DNA of 64,000 nt. Source: Methylobacillus methanolivorans. Its GTDB lineage: Bacteria > Pseudomonadota > Gammaproteobacteria > Burkholderiales > Methylophilaceae. The translations under genes and the position numbers were made by a program. The stretch spans positions 1,089,543 through 1,153,542 of the forward strand of contig NZ_JAJAVF010000002.1 of NCBI RefSeq assembly GCF_020531845.1, read 5' to 3'. The notes below the pieces were generated by a model. That model had not been told where the DNA came from, ran no database searches, and worked only from the letters and a program-made list of their open reading frames with translations. Below, piece after piece: positions 10,301 to 18,113 of the stretch; the stretch's first letter is position 1, and every line of letters begins with the position of its first letter.

Positions 10301-10510
10301 CTGGTGACGTCCAGCGGCGCGGGTTCGGAAATGCGCTACGCCATGGGCATCGCCGTGTTCTTCGGCATGCTGGGCGTGACCCTGTTCGGCCTGTTCCTCA
10401 CGCCTGTGTTTTACGTGCTGCTGCGCAAACTGAGCGGAGGCCGTCCATTGCACTCGGCAACAGAACACAAACCACACCTTGCCGGCCCGGTGGCCAGCCA
10501 TCTTATTTAG
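7322..10510 (+). CDS. RND multidrug efflux transporter, HAE1 family (MexF/OqxB-like)
   Basis: This 1062-residue inner-membrane proton/drug antiporter starts MNISKFFIDRPIFAGVLSML and has FQLPISEYPEVVPPSVVV, close in wording to MexF-type pumps. The proton-relay acidic pair is present as D408-D409 in IGIVVDDAIVVVEN, and the matching lysine is K946 in GLSAKNAIL. The two large periplasmic loops lie between TM1-2 and TM7-8. A Shine-Dalgarno GGGAG precedes the ATG. The gene is full length and GC-rich, with strong G/C preference at third positions (37 G+C in the 60 bases from 7561). It sits between its adaptor and outer-membrane partner. Confidence 0.96.
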   Translation: MNISKFFIDRPIFAGVLSMLILLGGALAMFQLPISEYPEVVPPSVVVRAQYPGANPKVIAETVASPLEESINGVEDMIYMQSQANSDGNLTITVNFKLGVDPDKAQQLVQNRVNQALPRLPPDVQRLGLTTLKSSPTLTMVVHLASPDNRYDMTYLRNYAVINVKDRLARIQGVGEVGLFGSGNYAMRVWLDPQKVAQRGMTASDVVQAIREQNVQVAAGVIGAAPNNVPLQLSVNAQGRLKTEEEFAAIILKTSADGGITRLSDVARIELAASEYGLRSLLDNKPAVAIPIFQAPGANALAISDAVRATMKELAADFPESVEYHIVYDPTQFVRSSIRAVVTTLLEAIALVVLVVILFLQTWRASIIPLLAVPVSIIGTFSLMLAFGYSINALSLFGMVLAIGIVVDDAIVVVENVERNIASGLSPRDATYQAMREVSGPIIAIALTLIAVFVPLAFMTGLTGQFYKQFAMTIAISTVISAFNSLTLSPALSAMLLKGHGDKKDWLTRFMDRWLGGFFARFNNLFSRASDNYGKGVKGIINHKGTAMGVYAVLLGLTVGVSLIVPGGFVPAQDKQYLVGFAQLPSGASLERTEEVIRRMSDIALQQPGVENAVAFPGLSINGFTNSSSAGIVFTPLKPFNERKSKELSAAAIAQSLNEKFGQIQDAYIAVFPPPPVMGLGTIGGFKLQIEDRGALGYAELDKAVNAFVAEASKAPELGPMFTNYQINVPQLNVDLDRAKAKQLGVPVTEVFDTMQIYLGSLYINDFNRFGRVFQVRAQADAPYRAKAEDILQLKTRNMAGDMVPLSSLVKVTPTYGPEMVVRYNGYTAADINGGPAPGYSTGQAQAAVERIAAQTLPPGIKFEWTDLTYQQILAGNAGIWVFPISVLLVFLVLAALYESLALPLAVILIVPMSILAALTGVWLTKGDNNIFTQIGLMVLVGLSAKNAILIVEFARELELQGSTIVKAAIEASRLRLRPILMTSIAFIMGVVPLVTSSGAGSEMRYAMGIAVFFGMLGVTLFGLFLTPVFYVLLRKLSGGRPLHSATEHKPHLAGPVASHLI

Positions 10511-10523
10511 AAAGCACACCACG

Positions 10524-11999
10524 ATGAAACCGACCAAGACATTATCGCTATTGACCGCAACGCTGCTGCTGGCGGCATGCTCAGTGGCCCCGGTCTACGA
10601 GAAGCCCCAGGTGGCAACGCCGGCGCAATTCAAGGAAGCCTCCCTTCATGCGACTGGAGAACAGTCCAGCCAGTGGAAGACTGCAGAGCCGGCGGAGCTC
10701 AACCACCGCGGCCAGTGGTGGCAGGTCTTCAACGACCTCACCCTGGACAACCTGGAGGACGAGGCCCTGGCGGCCAACCAGAACCTGCAGGCCGCCACCG
10801 CCAGGCTGGCGCAATCGCGCGCCTTGTTCAAGGACGAGCGTTCCAACCGCTACCCGCAACTGAGCGGCGGCATCAGCCCCGGGCATCAACGCGTATCGCC
10901 AGATGCCCAGCGCACCGAGAACGGCAGCGAACAGACATTGTGGCGCGCGCAGGCGCAATTCGCCTATGAGGCAGACCTGTTCGGCCGCGTATCCTCGCTG
11001 GTCAACGCCGCCCAGGCCGATGCGGAACAGAGCGCCGCCCTGCTGCGCTCGGTCCTACTATCCCTGCAGGCGGATGTGGCGCAGCAATACTTCACTATCC
11101 GCGAGCTGGATGCCGAGCGTGACATCTACCAGCACACCGTCAAGCTGCGCGAGCAGACCGTGCAGCTGACCCAGCACCGCTACGACGCCGGCGACATTAG
11201 CGAACTGGAACTGGCGCGCGCCAAGACCGAACTCGCAGCAGCACGCTCGGAGGAACTGGGCGTGACGCGCCGCCGCGCGATTGCCGAACACGCCCTCGCC
11301 ATCCTGCTGGGCAAATCCCCGGCGGAATTCAGCCTGGCAGCGCTTCCATTGCAACGCATCAGGATCAACGTGCCGGCAAGCCTGCCGTCCTCGTTGCTGG
11401 AGCGCCGGCCAGACATCGCAGCCGCCGAGCGCGCGATGGCGGCGGCGAATGCGCGCATCGGCGTCGCCAAGGCAGCCTATTTCCCGCGCCTCAACATCAC
11501 CGGCGCGCTCGGTTACGAATCCTCCGAGCTGGGCAGCCTGTTCGAGTGGTCCAACCGTACCTTCCTGCTCGGCCCCTTGATCGGCACCATGCTCTCGATG
11601 CCAATCTTTGACGGTGGCCGCCGCGAAGCCGGGCTGGAACGCGCACGCGCCGTCTACGAGGAAGACGTCGCCAAATACCGTCAGACCGTGCTCAACGCCT
11701 TTGGCGAGGTCGAGGACAATCTGGCCAGCCTGCGCATCCTCGACAACCAGTCCGAAGTGCAGGACACGGCCGTCGCCTCGTCGCAACGCGCCAGCCACTT
11801 GGCGCAAAGCCGCTATCGCGAAGGCCTAGTGAGTTATCTTGAAGTGATTGATGCAGACCGCACTCTGCTCCAACAAAAGCGGGTGACGTTGCAATTGGAC
11901 GGCGAGCGCGCACGCGCCACGGTCAACCTGATCCGCGCTCTGGGCGGCAGCTGGGAACAGCCGCAGCAAGGCACGCCCTTGGCATGGCATCAACGCTAA
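10524..11999 (+). CDS. NodT-family outer-membrane efflux lipoprotein (OprN/OprM-like)
   Basis: A TolC-type outer-membrane channel completes the tripartite pump. The start at 10524 (MKPTKTLSLLTATLLLAACS) gives a lipoprotein signal with lipobox LAAC, whereas the frame itself extends upstream into the pump gene. Two repeated outer-membrane-factor domains follow, including the NodT-type phrase LLERRPDIAAAERAMAAANARIG and the C-terminal YREGLVSYLEVIDADRTLL. Length is 491 residues, normal for the family. The gap after the pump gene is 13 bases, so the three are one operon. A long hairpin at 12126-12162 probably ends it. Confidence 0.94.
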   Translation: MKPTKTLSLLTATLLLAACSVAPVYEKPQVATPAQFKEASLHATGEQSSQWKTAEPAELNHRGQWWQVFNDLTLDNLEDEALAANQNLQAATARLAQSRALFKDERSNRYPQLSGGISPGHQRVSPDAQRTENGSEQTLWRAQAQFAYEADLFGRVSSLVNAAQADAEQSAALLRSVLLSLQADVAQQYFTIRELDAERDIYQHTVKLREQTVQLTQHRYDAGDISELELARAKTELAAARSEELGVTRRRAIAEHALAILLGKSPAEFSLAALPLQRIRINVPASLPSSLLERRPDIAAAERAMAAANARIGVAKAAYFPRLNITGALGYESSELGSLFEWSNRTFLLGPLIGTMLSMPIFDGGRREAGLERARAVYEEDVAKYRQTVLNAFGEVEDNLASLRILDNQSEVQDTAVASSQRASHLAQSRYREGLVSYLEVIDADRTLLQQKRVTLQLDGERARATVNLIRALGGSWEQPQQGTPLAWHQR

Positions 12000-12125
12000 G
12001 CGGTATATAATGTTCCAGTTAGTGCAGGGAATAAGGTAGTAAGCCTGCTCGCAGGCCGATGAGCCGTCATTGACCCAGTGTGACTCTGCCGATATAGATT
12101 GGGCGCACTAACTCAAGTTAACATA

Positions 12126-12162
12126 TCAAAGCCAATAAGCGATTTCAGCCTATTGGCTTTGA
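12126..12162. terminator. Probable bidirectional terminator
   Basis: TCAAAGCCAATA (12126-12137) and TATTGGCTTTGA (12151-12162) form a perfect 12-base stem with a 13-base loop between the convergent outer-membrane channel and BON genes. There is no strong T run, so efficiency is uncertain. Confidence 0.6.
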
Positions 12163-12179
12163 TACATCCCCTTTCATCA

Positions 12180-12503
12180 TTACTTTATTTTTGTGTCAGG
12201 CGCATCAATCACGATATCGTTCTGTACCGATACAACACCGCTGACATTCCTTGCCACAATCGCCGCTTGGCTTACCTCGGCCTGCGACTTCGCAGTGCCA
12301 CTCAAATGGACCGCACCCAGGTCATCGGACTTCACCTTGATATCAAGAGCACTCAGCATCACATCCTTGGCTAATGCAGCCTTCACCTTGCCCGTCGTCG
12401 CCATATCTTCGGTATCACCAGTTAATGGCCCTATGTTTTCTGCCAGCACGGGAAGCGGCAACCCAAGTACCAGTATTAAATAAAGTGTATTCATCACGCG
12501 CAT
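12180..12503 (-). CDS. BON-domain periplasmic protein (OsmY-like)
   Basis: BON domains bind phospholipid surfaces and occur in osmotic-stress proteins such as OsmY. The ATG at 12503 is chosen because GAGGAGGT stands just before it; the frame itself opens ten codons earlier. The 107-residue product has a signal peptide (MNTLYLILVLGLPLPVLA) and one BON domain from about residue 35 (TGKVKAALAKDVMLSALDIKVKSDDLGAVHLSGTA, then GVVSVQNDIVI). E. coli OsmY has two BON domains, so this is a single-domain version. Its only neighbour on this strand is the decayed tRNA segment upstream. Confidence 0.82.
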   Translation of the reverse strand: MRVMNTLYLILVLGLPLPVLAENIGPLTGDTEDMATTGKVKAALAKDVMLSALDIKVKSDDLGAVHLSGTAKSQAEVSQAAIVARNVSGVVSVQNDIVIDAPDTKIK

Positions 12504-12609
12504 GCGTACCTCCTCAAGATATTCATGTGACATATCTCATGTAGTGTATGCAGCCGCGACCATTGCCACCAGCGGATCACTTCTGACTGATGTGTAGGAA
12601 TTCTTTAAT

Positions 12610-12648
12610 CCTTGATGAGCTTCGTGAGTTCGAATCCCACCGCTTCCA
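12610..12648 (+). pseudogene. 3' fragment of a tRNA-Ser-like gene
   Basis: A T-arm is recognisable: GTGAG (12624-12628), TTCGAAT (12629-12635) and CCCAC (12636-12640), with one A-C mismatch. It is followed by CGCTTCC and A, as in an acceptor 3' half. The preceding CCTTGATGAGCTTC resembles a class-II variable arm. The matching 5' half (GGAAGCG plus D and anticodon arms) is not present in the expected place and no CCA follows. This is a remnant, not a working tRNA. Such 3' ends are often left by integration of mobile DNA. Confidence 0.6.
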
Positions 12649-12760
12649 TCACATGACATCCCGTAGAAAACAAAAATTGAGAAAAGCACTGGCGCGGCCT
12701 GAACAACGCCATGTAACATGAATAGAGATACAGCAATATCCCAGTGGAAGGAACACAGCA

Positions 12761-12994
12761 ATGTCCTCGTTATACAAGAGCCGTGAAGAGCGCGTACAAG
12801 ATGTGGTCAAGGCCTACATGAACGAACAAAACACAGTGCGCCACTCCCTGACATTTGGCGGTCAGTTCCTGCCTTACACAGAATCAGAAAAAGCCCTCAT
12901 GCGCGAGGAGCGAGCCTGGGCACTGGCCCGGCTGGCGATAGACAAGATCATGCGACTGCCGCACATCGTTATCAAGCCTCTGTCAGAGACTTAA
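12761..12994 (+). CDS. Small hypothetical protein (77 aa)
   Basis: The frame starts at an ATG preceded by GGAAGGAA at good spacing, which supports translation. The product is soluble-looking and charged (MSSLYKSREERVQDVVKAYMNEQNT, later EKALMREERAWALARLAIDKIMRLP), probably mostly helical in its C-terminal half. No signal peptide, membrane segment or cysteine is seen. I do not recognise the family. It stands alone between a tRNA remnant and the GGDEF-EAL gene. Confidence 0.6.
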   Translation: MSSLYKSREERVQDVVKAYMNEQNTVRHSLTFGGQFLPYTESEKALMREERAWALARLAIDKIMRLPHIVIKPLSET

Positions 12995-13295
12995 CCATGA
13001 TCGCGAATACTTAGTTGACCATATAGGCCTGCCTCCGTCAGCGAAGCAGGCCAGACACGCTCGAAACGCCTTCATCTGCCTACTGCACAAATAAAAAATG
13101 TAGGCCATTCATTTCCTCGAAATTACACCGTTAGCTATTACATAAGATCAATATTTACGCCCCTGACGTATTGATCAATAATGTCTTGAAAGCCTATTAA
13201 CTGTCTTTTCGAAGATACGTAAACCCTGCAAAGAGGCTATTCAAGGCACTCCCTATAAATAAAACGCATCAAGCGCATCATTTTGGAGGGGTAAC
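12995..13295. other. Non-coding spacer upstream of the GGDEF-EAL gene, with an inverted repeat
   Basis: No gene is seen. A hairpin GGCCTGC...GCAGGCC (about 13027-13053) may end the small upstream gene but lacks a T run. An inverted repeat GATCAATA (13146-13153) and TATTGATC (13169-13176), with about two helical turns between centres, could be an operator. GGAGGGG just before 13296 is a good ribosome site. I find no GEMM-type c-di-GMP riboswitch. Confidence 0.4.
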
Positions 13296-15242
13296 ATGGC
13301 ATGGCCTGCTGACTTATGGAATTGCCTGAGAAAAGGCTTTTCCATTGAAAAAGACAAACCCCAGTTACTCACGGCCCAATTCAAAGCATTCTCCAAGCAA
13401 CTGCCGTTGATGTATGTCATCCTGCTCATCAATAGCTGGATACTAAGCGCAACACACATGTCCAGCGCTCCCCGATGGCTGACCCTCGACTACCCGATTG
13501 TATTGACGGTGATATGTATCATTCGATTCTCCTTCTGGTTTCGCACCCGCAAGCATGAGCCTAGCTTGGCATCGACCATGCATGCACTCAATCGCACTAC
13601 TCTGATTGCAGGCCCTATCTCATTAAGCTTCACCATCTGGGCCATCATGCTGTTTCCTTATGGTGATGCCTATGCTCAATCCCATGTTGCCTTTTATATG
13701 GGGATCACCGTGATTGGCTGCATCTTCTGCCTGATGCACTTACGCCCGGCTGCGCTCATTACCGCAGCGGTAGTCAATATAAGCTTCATCATCTTTTTCG
13801 CCTCCACCGGCAAGCCTACATTCATCGCAACGGCCATTAATGTAGGCTTGGTATCCGGCATCATGCTAATGATCCTGCATGTTTATTATCGCGACTTCAC
13901 CCGGCTAGTGGACGCCCAAGCCCAGGCAGAGGCATTGAGCAATGAAAACCTGCGCTTGGCCAATATCGATAGCCTGACCATGTTGCCCAACCGGCGCAAA
14001 TTCTTCAGCGAACTCTATGCCTCTTGCATGCAGGCAGAGCAGGATGGCAGTCGCTTTGCCGTCGGCATCCTCGATCTGGATGGCTTCAAACCCGTCAATG
14101 ATCTTTATGGTCACAGCGTGGGAGATAAACTGCTATTTGCCGTAGGCCAGCGCTTGCTTAAGCTTTGTGACGAAGATACCCATTTGGCGCGGCTGGGTGG
14201 GGATGAATTTGCCATCATCATTACGCGAGAAATGGACGATCAGGCGCTACTGCTCTTTGGCACCCAATTGTGCGAGTCCTTGCGTCGCCCTTTCATGATT
14301 GCAGATACCCTGATACAGATTGCGGCCTCCATGGGCCTAGTTACCTATCCCGATATGGCAGGGAATGCGACTGATCTATTTGAGCATGCCGACTATGCGC
14401 TTTATCACGGCAAGCGCAATCATCGCAGCATGGTCACGGTATTTTCCACCAGCCATAGAAACATGATCCACCTGGATGCCAGTATTGAGCAGGCGCTAAG
14501 GAAGGCAGATTTTTCCGAGGAACTGGAAGTCTACTTCCAACCCATTGTCGACATCACGACAGAAAAAATCATTGCCTTTGAGGCCCTGGCGCGCTGGGTC
14601 AACCCCATATTAGGGCCAGTCTCCCCTACTCAGTTCATCCCGGTAGCAGAACGCACTGGCATCATTAATCAACAAACACGCATCCTGCTGGAAAAAGCGC
14701 TCACGGCAGCAGCCAAATGGCCAGCACATATCCGGCTATCATTTAATCTATCAGCGCACGACCTGAGCTCTCCGGACATCGTGCAGCGCATCGTGCAAAT
14801 CATCGAGCAATCCAAATTTAACCCACGGCAACTGGATATGGAAATCACTGAAACTGCCGTCATGCACGACATAGAGCAGGCAAAATGGGCGACAGAACAG
14901 ATCAGGAAACTAGGCTGCGGCATTACACTGGATGATTTTGGTACTGGACACTCCAGCCTGAGCCAACTGCACGCTTTATCTTTGAGCAAGATTAAGATAG
15001 ATCGCAGCTTTGTCACCAATATTGAGAAAAACCCAGCCAGCCTCAAGATCGTGAAATCCCTGCTGGCCCTAAGCCGGGACATGGAGCTGGACTGTATTAT
15101 CGAAGGTGTTGAAACCACCGAGGAAATGGCCGTCATTAAGGAGATTGGCGGCTCCATGGTACAAGGCTATCTATACTCTAAGCCCATGCCGGCCTCAGGC
15201 ACTGAACAATGGCTGCACAAAAACGCCATGGTGACAGCATAA
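13296..15242 (+). CDS. Membrane-anchored GGDEF-EAL protein (c-di-GMP synthesis/hydrolysis)
   Basis: The 648-residue protein has five to six hydrophobic segments in residues about 35-205 (a MASE-type sensor region), then GGDEF (about 230-385) and EAL (about 400-640). The GGDEF signature is intact (DSLTMLPNRR, DLDGFKPVNDLYGHSVGD, ARLGGDEFAI), but the usual RxxD inhibitory site five residues before it is absent. EAL residues also look intact: FEALARW, the ET-x2-MHD element, DDFGTGHSSL, KIDRSFV and IEGVET. Both activities are therefore possible. It is a single-gene unit with a strong ribosome site and its own terminator. Confidence 0.92.
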   Translation: MAWPADLWNCLRKGFSIEKDKPQLLTAQFKAFSKQLPLMYVILLINSWILSATHMSSAPRWLTLDYPIVLTVICIIRFSFWFRTRKHEPSLASTMHALNRTTLIAGPISLSFTIWAIMLFPYGDAYAQSHVAFYMGITVIGCIFCLMHLRPAALITAAVVNISFIIFFASTGKPTFIATAINVGLVSGIMLMILHVYYRDFTRLVDAQAQAEALSNENLRLANIDSLTMLPNRRKFFSELYASCMQAEQDGSRFAVGILDLDGFKPVNDLYGHSVGDKLLFAVGQRLLKLCDEDTHLARLGGDEFAIIITREMDDQALLLFGTQLCESLRRPFMIADTLIQIAASMGLVTYPDMAGNATDLFEHADYALYHGKRNHRSMVTVFSTSHRNMIHLDASIEQALRKADFSEELEVYFQPIVDITTEKIIAFEALARWVNPILGPVSPTQFIPVAERTGIINQQTRILLEKALTAAAKWPAHIRLSFNLSAHDLSSPDIVQRIVQIIEQSKFNPRQLDMEITETAVMHDIEQAKWATEQIRKLGCGITLDDFGTGHSSLSQLHALSLSKIKIDRSFVTNIEKNPASLKIVKSLLALSRDMELDCIIEGVETTEEMAVIKEIGGSMVQGYLYSKPMPASGTEQWLHKNAMVTA

Positions 15243-15269
15243 AAGTATGGATAGATATCTAGATATGAA

Positions 15270-15297
15270 AAAAGGGAAAGCATGAGCTTTCCCTTTT
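15270..15297. terminator. Bidirectional Rho-independent terminator
   Basis: AAAAGGGAAAGC and GCTTTCCCTTTTT form a strong stem with loop ATGA. It ends the GGDEF-EAL gene on the plus strand and the tRNA transcript on the minus strand. Confidence 0.85.
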
Positions 15298-15302
15298 TAA
15301 TT

Positions 15303-15378
15303 TGGAGCGGGAAACGAGTCTCGAACTCGCGACCTCAACCTTGGCAAGGTTGCGCTCTACCAACTGAGCTATTCCCGC
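15303..15378 (-). tRNA. tRNA-Gly (GCC)
   Basis: The minus strand starts GCGGGAATAGCTCAGTTGG and folds into a full cloverleaf with acceptor pairing GCGGGAA/TTCCCGC, anticodon loop TTGCCAA (GCC) and T-loop TTCGAGA. CCA is encoded. It is identical in the parts inspected to the copy at 15556-15631. Confidence 0.97.
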
Positions 15379-15404
15379 ATTGCTTGACAGCAAAATCATT
15401 TACC

Positions 15405-15478
15405 TGGAGGCGCGAGCCGGAGTCGAACCGGCCTAAACGGCTTTGCAGGCCGCGGCATAACCGCTTTGCTATCGCGCC
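15405..15478 (-). tRNA. tRNA-Cys (GCA)
   Basis: The minus strand starts GGCGCGATAGCAAAGCGG, has anticodon loop CTGCAAA (GCA), T-loop TTCGACT and acceptor partner TCGCGCC followed by encoded T-CCA. It lies between the two tRNA-Gly copies. Confidence 0.96.
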
Positions 15479-15513
15479 ATAAACAGTATCAGATTAACCT
15501 TTCGGACATCTGA

Positions 15514-15544
15514 TAAAAAAGGAAAGTGCTTGCTGCCACTTTCC
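15514..15544 (-). terminator. Terminator between tRNA-Gly copy 2 and tRNA-Cys
   Basis: GGAAAGTG (15521-15528) and CACTTTCC (15537-15544) form a stem; the plus-strand A run just before it is a T run for minus-strand transcripts. It should stop or reduce read-through from pgsA/tRNA-Gly into tRNA-Cys. Confidence 0.7.
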
Positions 15545-15555
15545 CCTTTAAATCC

Positions 15556-15631
15556 TGGAGCGGGAAACGAGTCTCGAACTCGCGACCTCAACCTTGGCAA
15601 GGTTGCGCTCTACCAACTGAGCTATTCCCGC
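15556..15631 (-). tRNA. tRNA-Gly (GCC), second copy
   Basis: Same cloverleaf and anticodon GCC as the copy at 15303-15378, with encoded CCA. It directly follows pgsA in the direction of transcription, the arrangement familiar from uvrC-pgsA-glyW-cysT clusters in proteobacteria. Confidence 0.97.
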
Positions 15632-15691
15632 ATCGAAAGAAGGCGCTATTCTAAGGATTTTCAGCACTGTGTCAAGCGTATTTCAGGCTGA

Positions 15692-16258
15692 TTATCCAGC
15701 CTTCATGCGTGGCCAGGCAGCCTTCAAATAGTAAGCCATTGACACCAATGTCAAAATCGCCGCGATATAAATTAATACCTCGCCATAAAAACTGATATCC
15801 AGCGGCCCCAGTGGATCGAAATACAACAGGAAAAGGATAGCGGCCATCTGCACTGCCGTCTTGATCTTGCCTATAAATGCCACTGCCACACTGCTACGCT
15901 CGCCCATACCTGCCATCCACTCACGTAAGGCACTAATCGCGATTTCACGTCCAATAATGATCAAGGCAACGACTGCACCAACACGGTCAAGCTCAATGAG
16001 TAACACTAAGGCAGCAGCCACCATCAACTTGTCGGCCACGGGGTCAAGGAAGGCCCCGAATGCAGACGTCTGGTTAAGCACGCGCGCAAGATAGCCGTCA
16101 AACCAATCAGTAATTGCCGCAAAGGCAAAGATGAAGGTAGCCAGCACATTCTTGTCATGCATAGGCAAGGTAGTTTCCGGGAAATAGAATATCCCGACAA
16201 AAAGCGGTATACATAAAATACGCATCACCGTCAGACTATTGGGGACATTCCAGAACAT
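15692..16258 (-). CDS. pgsA: CDP-diacylglycerol-glycerol-3-phosphate 3-phosphatidyltransferase
   Basis: PgsA makes phosphatidylglycerophosphate, the committed step to phosphatidylglycerol and cardiolipin, in the inner membrane. The CDP-alcohol phosphotransferase signature is complete: ITDWFDGYLAR, then GAFLDPVADKL eight residues on, matching DG-x2-AR-x8-G-x3-D-x3-D. Four to five membrane segments follow. Length is 188 residues, normal for the family. The start codon overlaps the uvrC stop by one base (TGATG), so the two are translationally coupled. Confidence 0.95.
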   Translation of the reverse strand: MFWNVPNSLTVMRILCIPLFVGIFYFPETTLPMHDKNVLATFIFAFAAITDWFDGYLARVLNQTSAFGAFLDPVADKLMVAAALVLLIELDRVGAVVALIIIGREIAISALREWMAGMGERSSVAVAFIGKIKTAVQMAAILFLLYFDPLGPLDISFYGEVLIYIAAILTLVSMAYYLKAAWPRMKAG

Positions 16259-18057
16259 CAGTGCAACTCCTCATAAATTTTCTGCGCCAGCGCATGGCTG
16301 ATGCCATCCACCTGCGCAATTTCATCCACGCTGGCATTCTTGACGCCATCCAGGCCACCAAATCTGGTCAACAGGCTCTTGCGACGCTTGGCGCCTATGC
16401 CGCTGATATCTTCCAGGCTGGAATGCATGCGTGCCTTGCCCCGCTTGGCACGGTGTCCAGTAATGGCAAAGCGGTGCGCCTCATCTCGAATCTGCTGCAG
16501 TAAGTGCAAGCCTGGGTGATCTTTTTTCAGGCCTACCGGCTCTTCACGCTCGGGGAAGAACATCTGCTCCAGTCCCGGCTTGCGCTCTTCACCCTTGGCA
16601 ATGCCGACCAACTGGATATCCAGCAGACCGACTTCATTCATCACCTCAACCGCCACGCCCAACTGCCCCTTGCCACCATCAATAAACACCAAGTCAGGGC
16701 GTTTACCCTCACCCGCAGCGACTTTACGGTAGCGCCTGGTCAGGGCATCGCGCATCGCCGCATAATCATCGCCCGGCGTGATGCCAGTGATATTGTAACG
16801 GCGATACTCGGAATTCTGCATATTGCCCTTGTCAAAGACCACGCAGGAAGCCACCGTGGCCTCCCCCATGGTATGACTGATATCGAAGCATTCAATGCGC
16901 TCTGTGCCTTCAGGCAAATCCAGTGCCTCGCGCAACGCGATCAACCTGGCCTGCTGGTTGGCCTGTTGAGCCACGCGCTGACTGAGAGCCAACTCTGCAT
17001 TGGTTTGTGCCATCTTGAGCCATACACGTTTATCGCCAATGGGATTGGTGTTGATCTTGACCTTGCGCCCGACATGCTCGCTGAACACTTCCTCCATCGC
17101 CGCGGTTTCCAGGGCAGCACCCACGATCAATAACGGCGGTATTGCGCCTGCCATGTAATGCTGCTCAAGAAACGCCTCCATGGTGGTTTCCAGATCAGCG
17201 CCATCGGCATTCTTGGGAAAGAAGCTCTTATCACCCAAATGATGGCCGCCGCGGATCATGACCAAGTTCACGCACCATTGGCCTTGTAGTTCAGCACAAG
17301 CAATCACATCCGCATCACTGACATTGAAATCACTGACGAACTGTTTGGCCTGCACCTGGCGCAAACTCTGGATACGATCACGGTAGACAGCCGCAAGTTC
17401 GTATTCCATTTGCTCTGCGGCCTCGTTCATCTTATCGCCAAGCTCGTCCATCACCTGCTGCTCCTTGCCTTGCAGGAACAGGCTCGCGTGCATCACGTCA
17501 CGGCGGTAATCATCTTCCGTAATGAAACCGACGCAAGGGGCGGTGCAGCGCTCAATCTGGTGCAGCAGGCATGGTCTGGAACGGTTGGCGAACACGGTGT
17601 TCTCGCAAGTACGCAGGCGGAATACCTTCTGCAAGAGTTGGATGCTTTCGCGTACCGCCACTGCATTAGGGAAAGGGCCAAAATAGCTGTTGCCCTTGCG
17701 TTGTGCACCGCGGTGGAAAGCCAGGCGCGGAAAGGCATCCCCGGTTAGGGCGATATAGGGGTAAGACTTGTCATCGCGGAACAGTACGTTGTAGCGCGGC
17801 ATGAAGCCCTTGATGAGATTGTTCTCAAGCAGTAGCGCCTCAGCCTCGGAACGCGTCACCGTGGTTTCAATACGCGCAATATTGGACACCATCAAGCGCG
17901 TGCGCGCAGAGGGCAGGTTTTTCTGGAAATAAGAGGAAACACGCTTCTTGAGGTCACGCGCCTTGCCCACGTAGATCACTTCATCCTGGGCATTGATCAT
18001 GCGATACACGCCAGGCAGGTTGGGCAGGTTTTTCAGTACCGGTTTTGGGTCAAACAT
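16258..18057 (-). CDS. uvrC: UvrABC excinuclease subunit C
   Basis: UvrC makes both incisions in nucleotide excision repair. The N-terminal GIY-YIG nuclease (LPGVYRMINAQDEVIYVGKA), the central UVR motif (residues about 200-235) and the RNase-H-like second nuclease core (ERIECFDISHTMGEATVASCVVF, DLVFIDGGKGQL) are all present. Two helix-hairpin-helix motifs close the protein (DISGIGAKRRKSLLTRFGG and VDGISHALAQKIYEEL). The frame opens at a TTG two codons upstream; the ATG at 18057 is preferred, giving about 599 residues. Confidence 0.96.
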   Translation of the reverse strand: MFDPKPVLKNLPNLPGVYRMINAQDEVIYVGKARDLKKRVSSYFQKNLPSARTRLMVSNIARIETTVTRSEAEALLLENNLIKGFMPRYNVLFRDDKSYPYIALTGDAFPRLAFHRGAQRKGNSYFGPFPNAVAVRESIQLLQKVFRLRTCENTVFANRSRPCLLHQIERCTAPCVGFITEDDYRRDVMHASLFLQGKEQQVMDELGDKMNEAAEQMEYELAAVYRDRIQSLRQVQAKQFVSDFNVSDADVIACAELQGQWCVNLVMIRGGHHLGDKSFFPKNADGADLETTMEAFLEQHYMAGAIPPLLIVGAALETAAMEEVFSEHVGRKVKINTNPIGDKRVWLKMAQTNAELALSQRVAQQANQQARLIALREALDLPEGTERIECFDISHTMGEATVASCVVFDKGNMQNSEYRRYNITGITPGDDYAAMRDALTRRYRKVAAGEGKRPDLVFIDGGKGQLGVAVEVMNEVGLLDIQLVGIAKGEERKPGLEQMFFPEREEPVGLKKDHPGLHLLQQIRDEAHRFAITGHRAKRGKARMHSSLEDISGIGAKRRKSLLTRFGGLDGVKNASVDEIAQVDGISHALAQKIYEELH

Positions 18058-18113
18058 AAGCAATCATAGCTATCAGGCGGCTGGCAGCCACCCAGGAAAG
18101 CAAGGTCATTAAA

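Noticed and set aside
11058..11807. 249-codon minus-strand frame inside the NodT-family gene
   Set aside because: Antisense shadow in GC-rich coding DNA without any family signature.
12537..12761. Minus-strand frame containing a SGGIRTHE-like phrase
   Set aside because: That phrase is the usual false translation of tRNA sequence; the region holds the decayed tRNA 3' end.
12995..13295. c-di-GMP riboswitch upstream of the GGDEF-EAL gene
   Set aside because: No GEMM-type conserved core or paired helices could be found in the spacer.
15282..15482. Plus-strand open frame across the tRNA genes
   Set aside because: It is translated from two tRNA genes on the opposite strand and has no coding signals.
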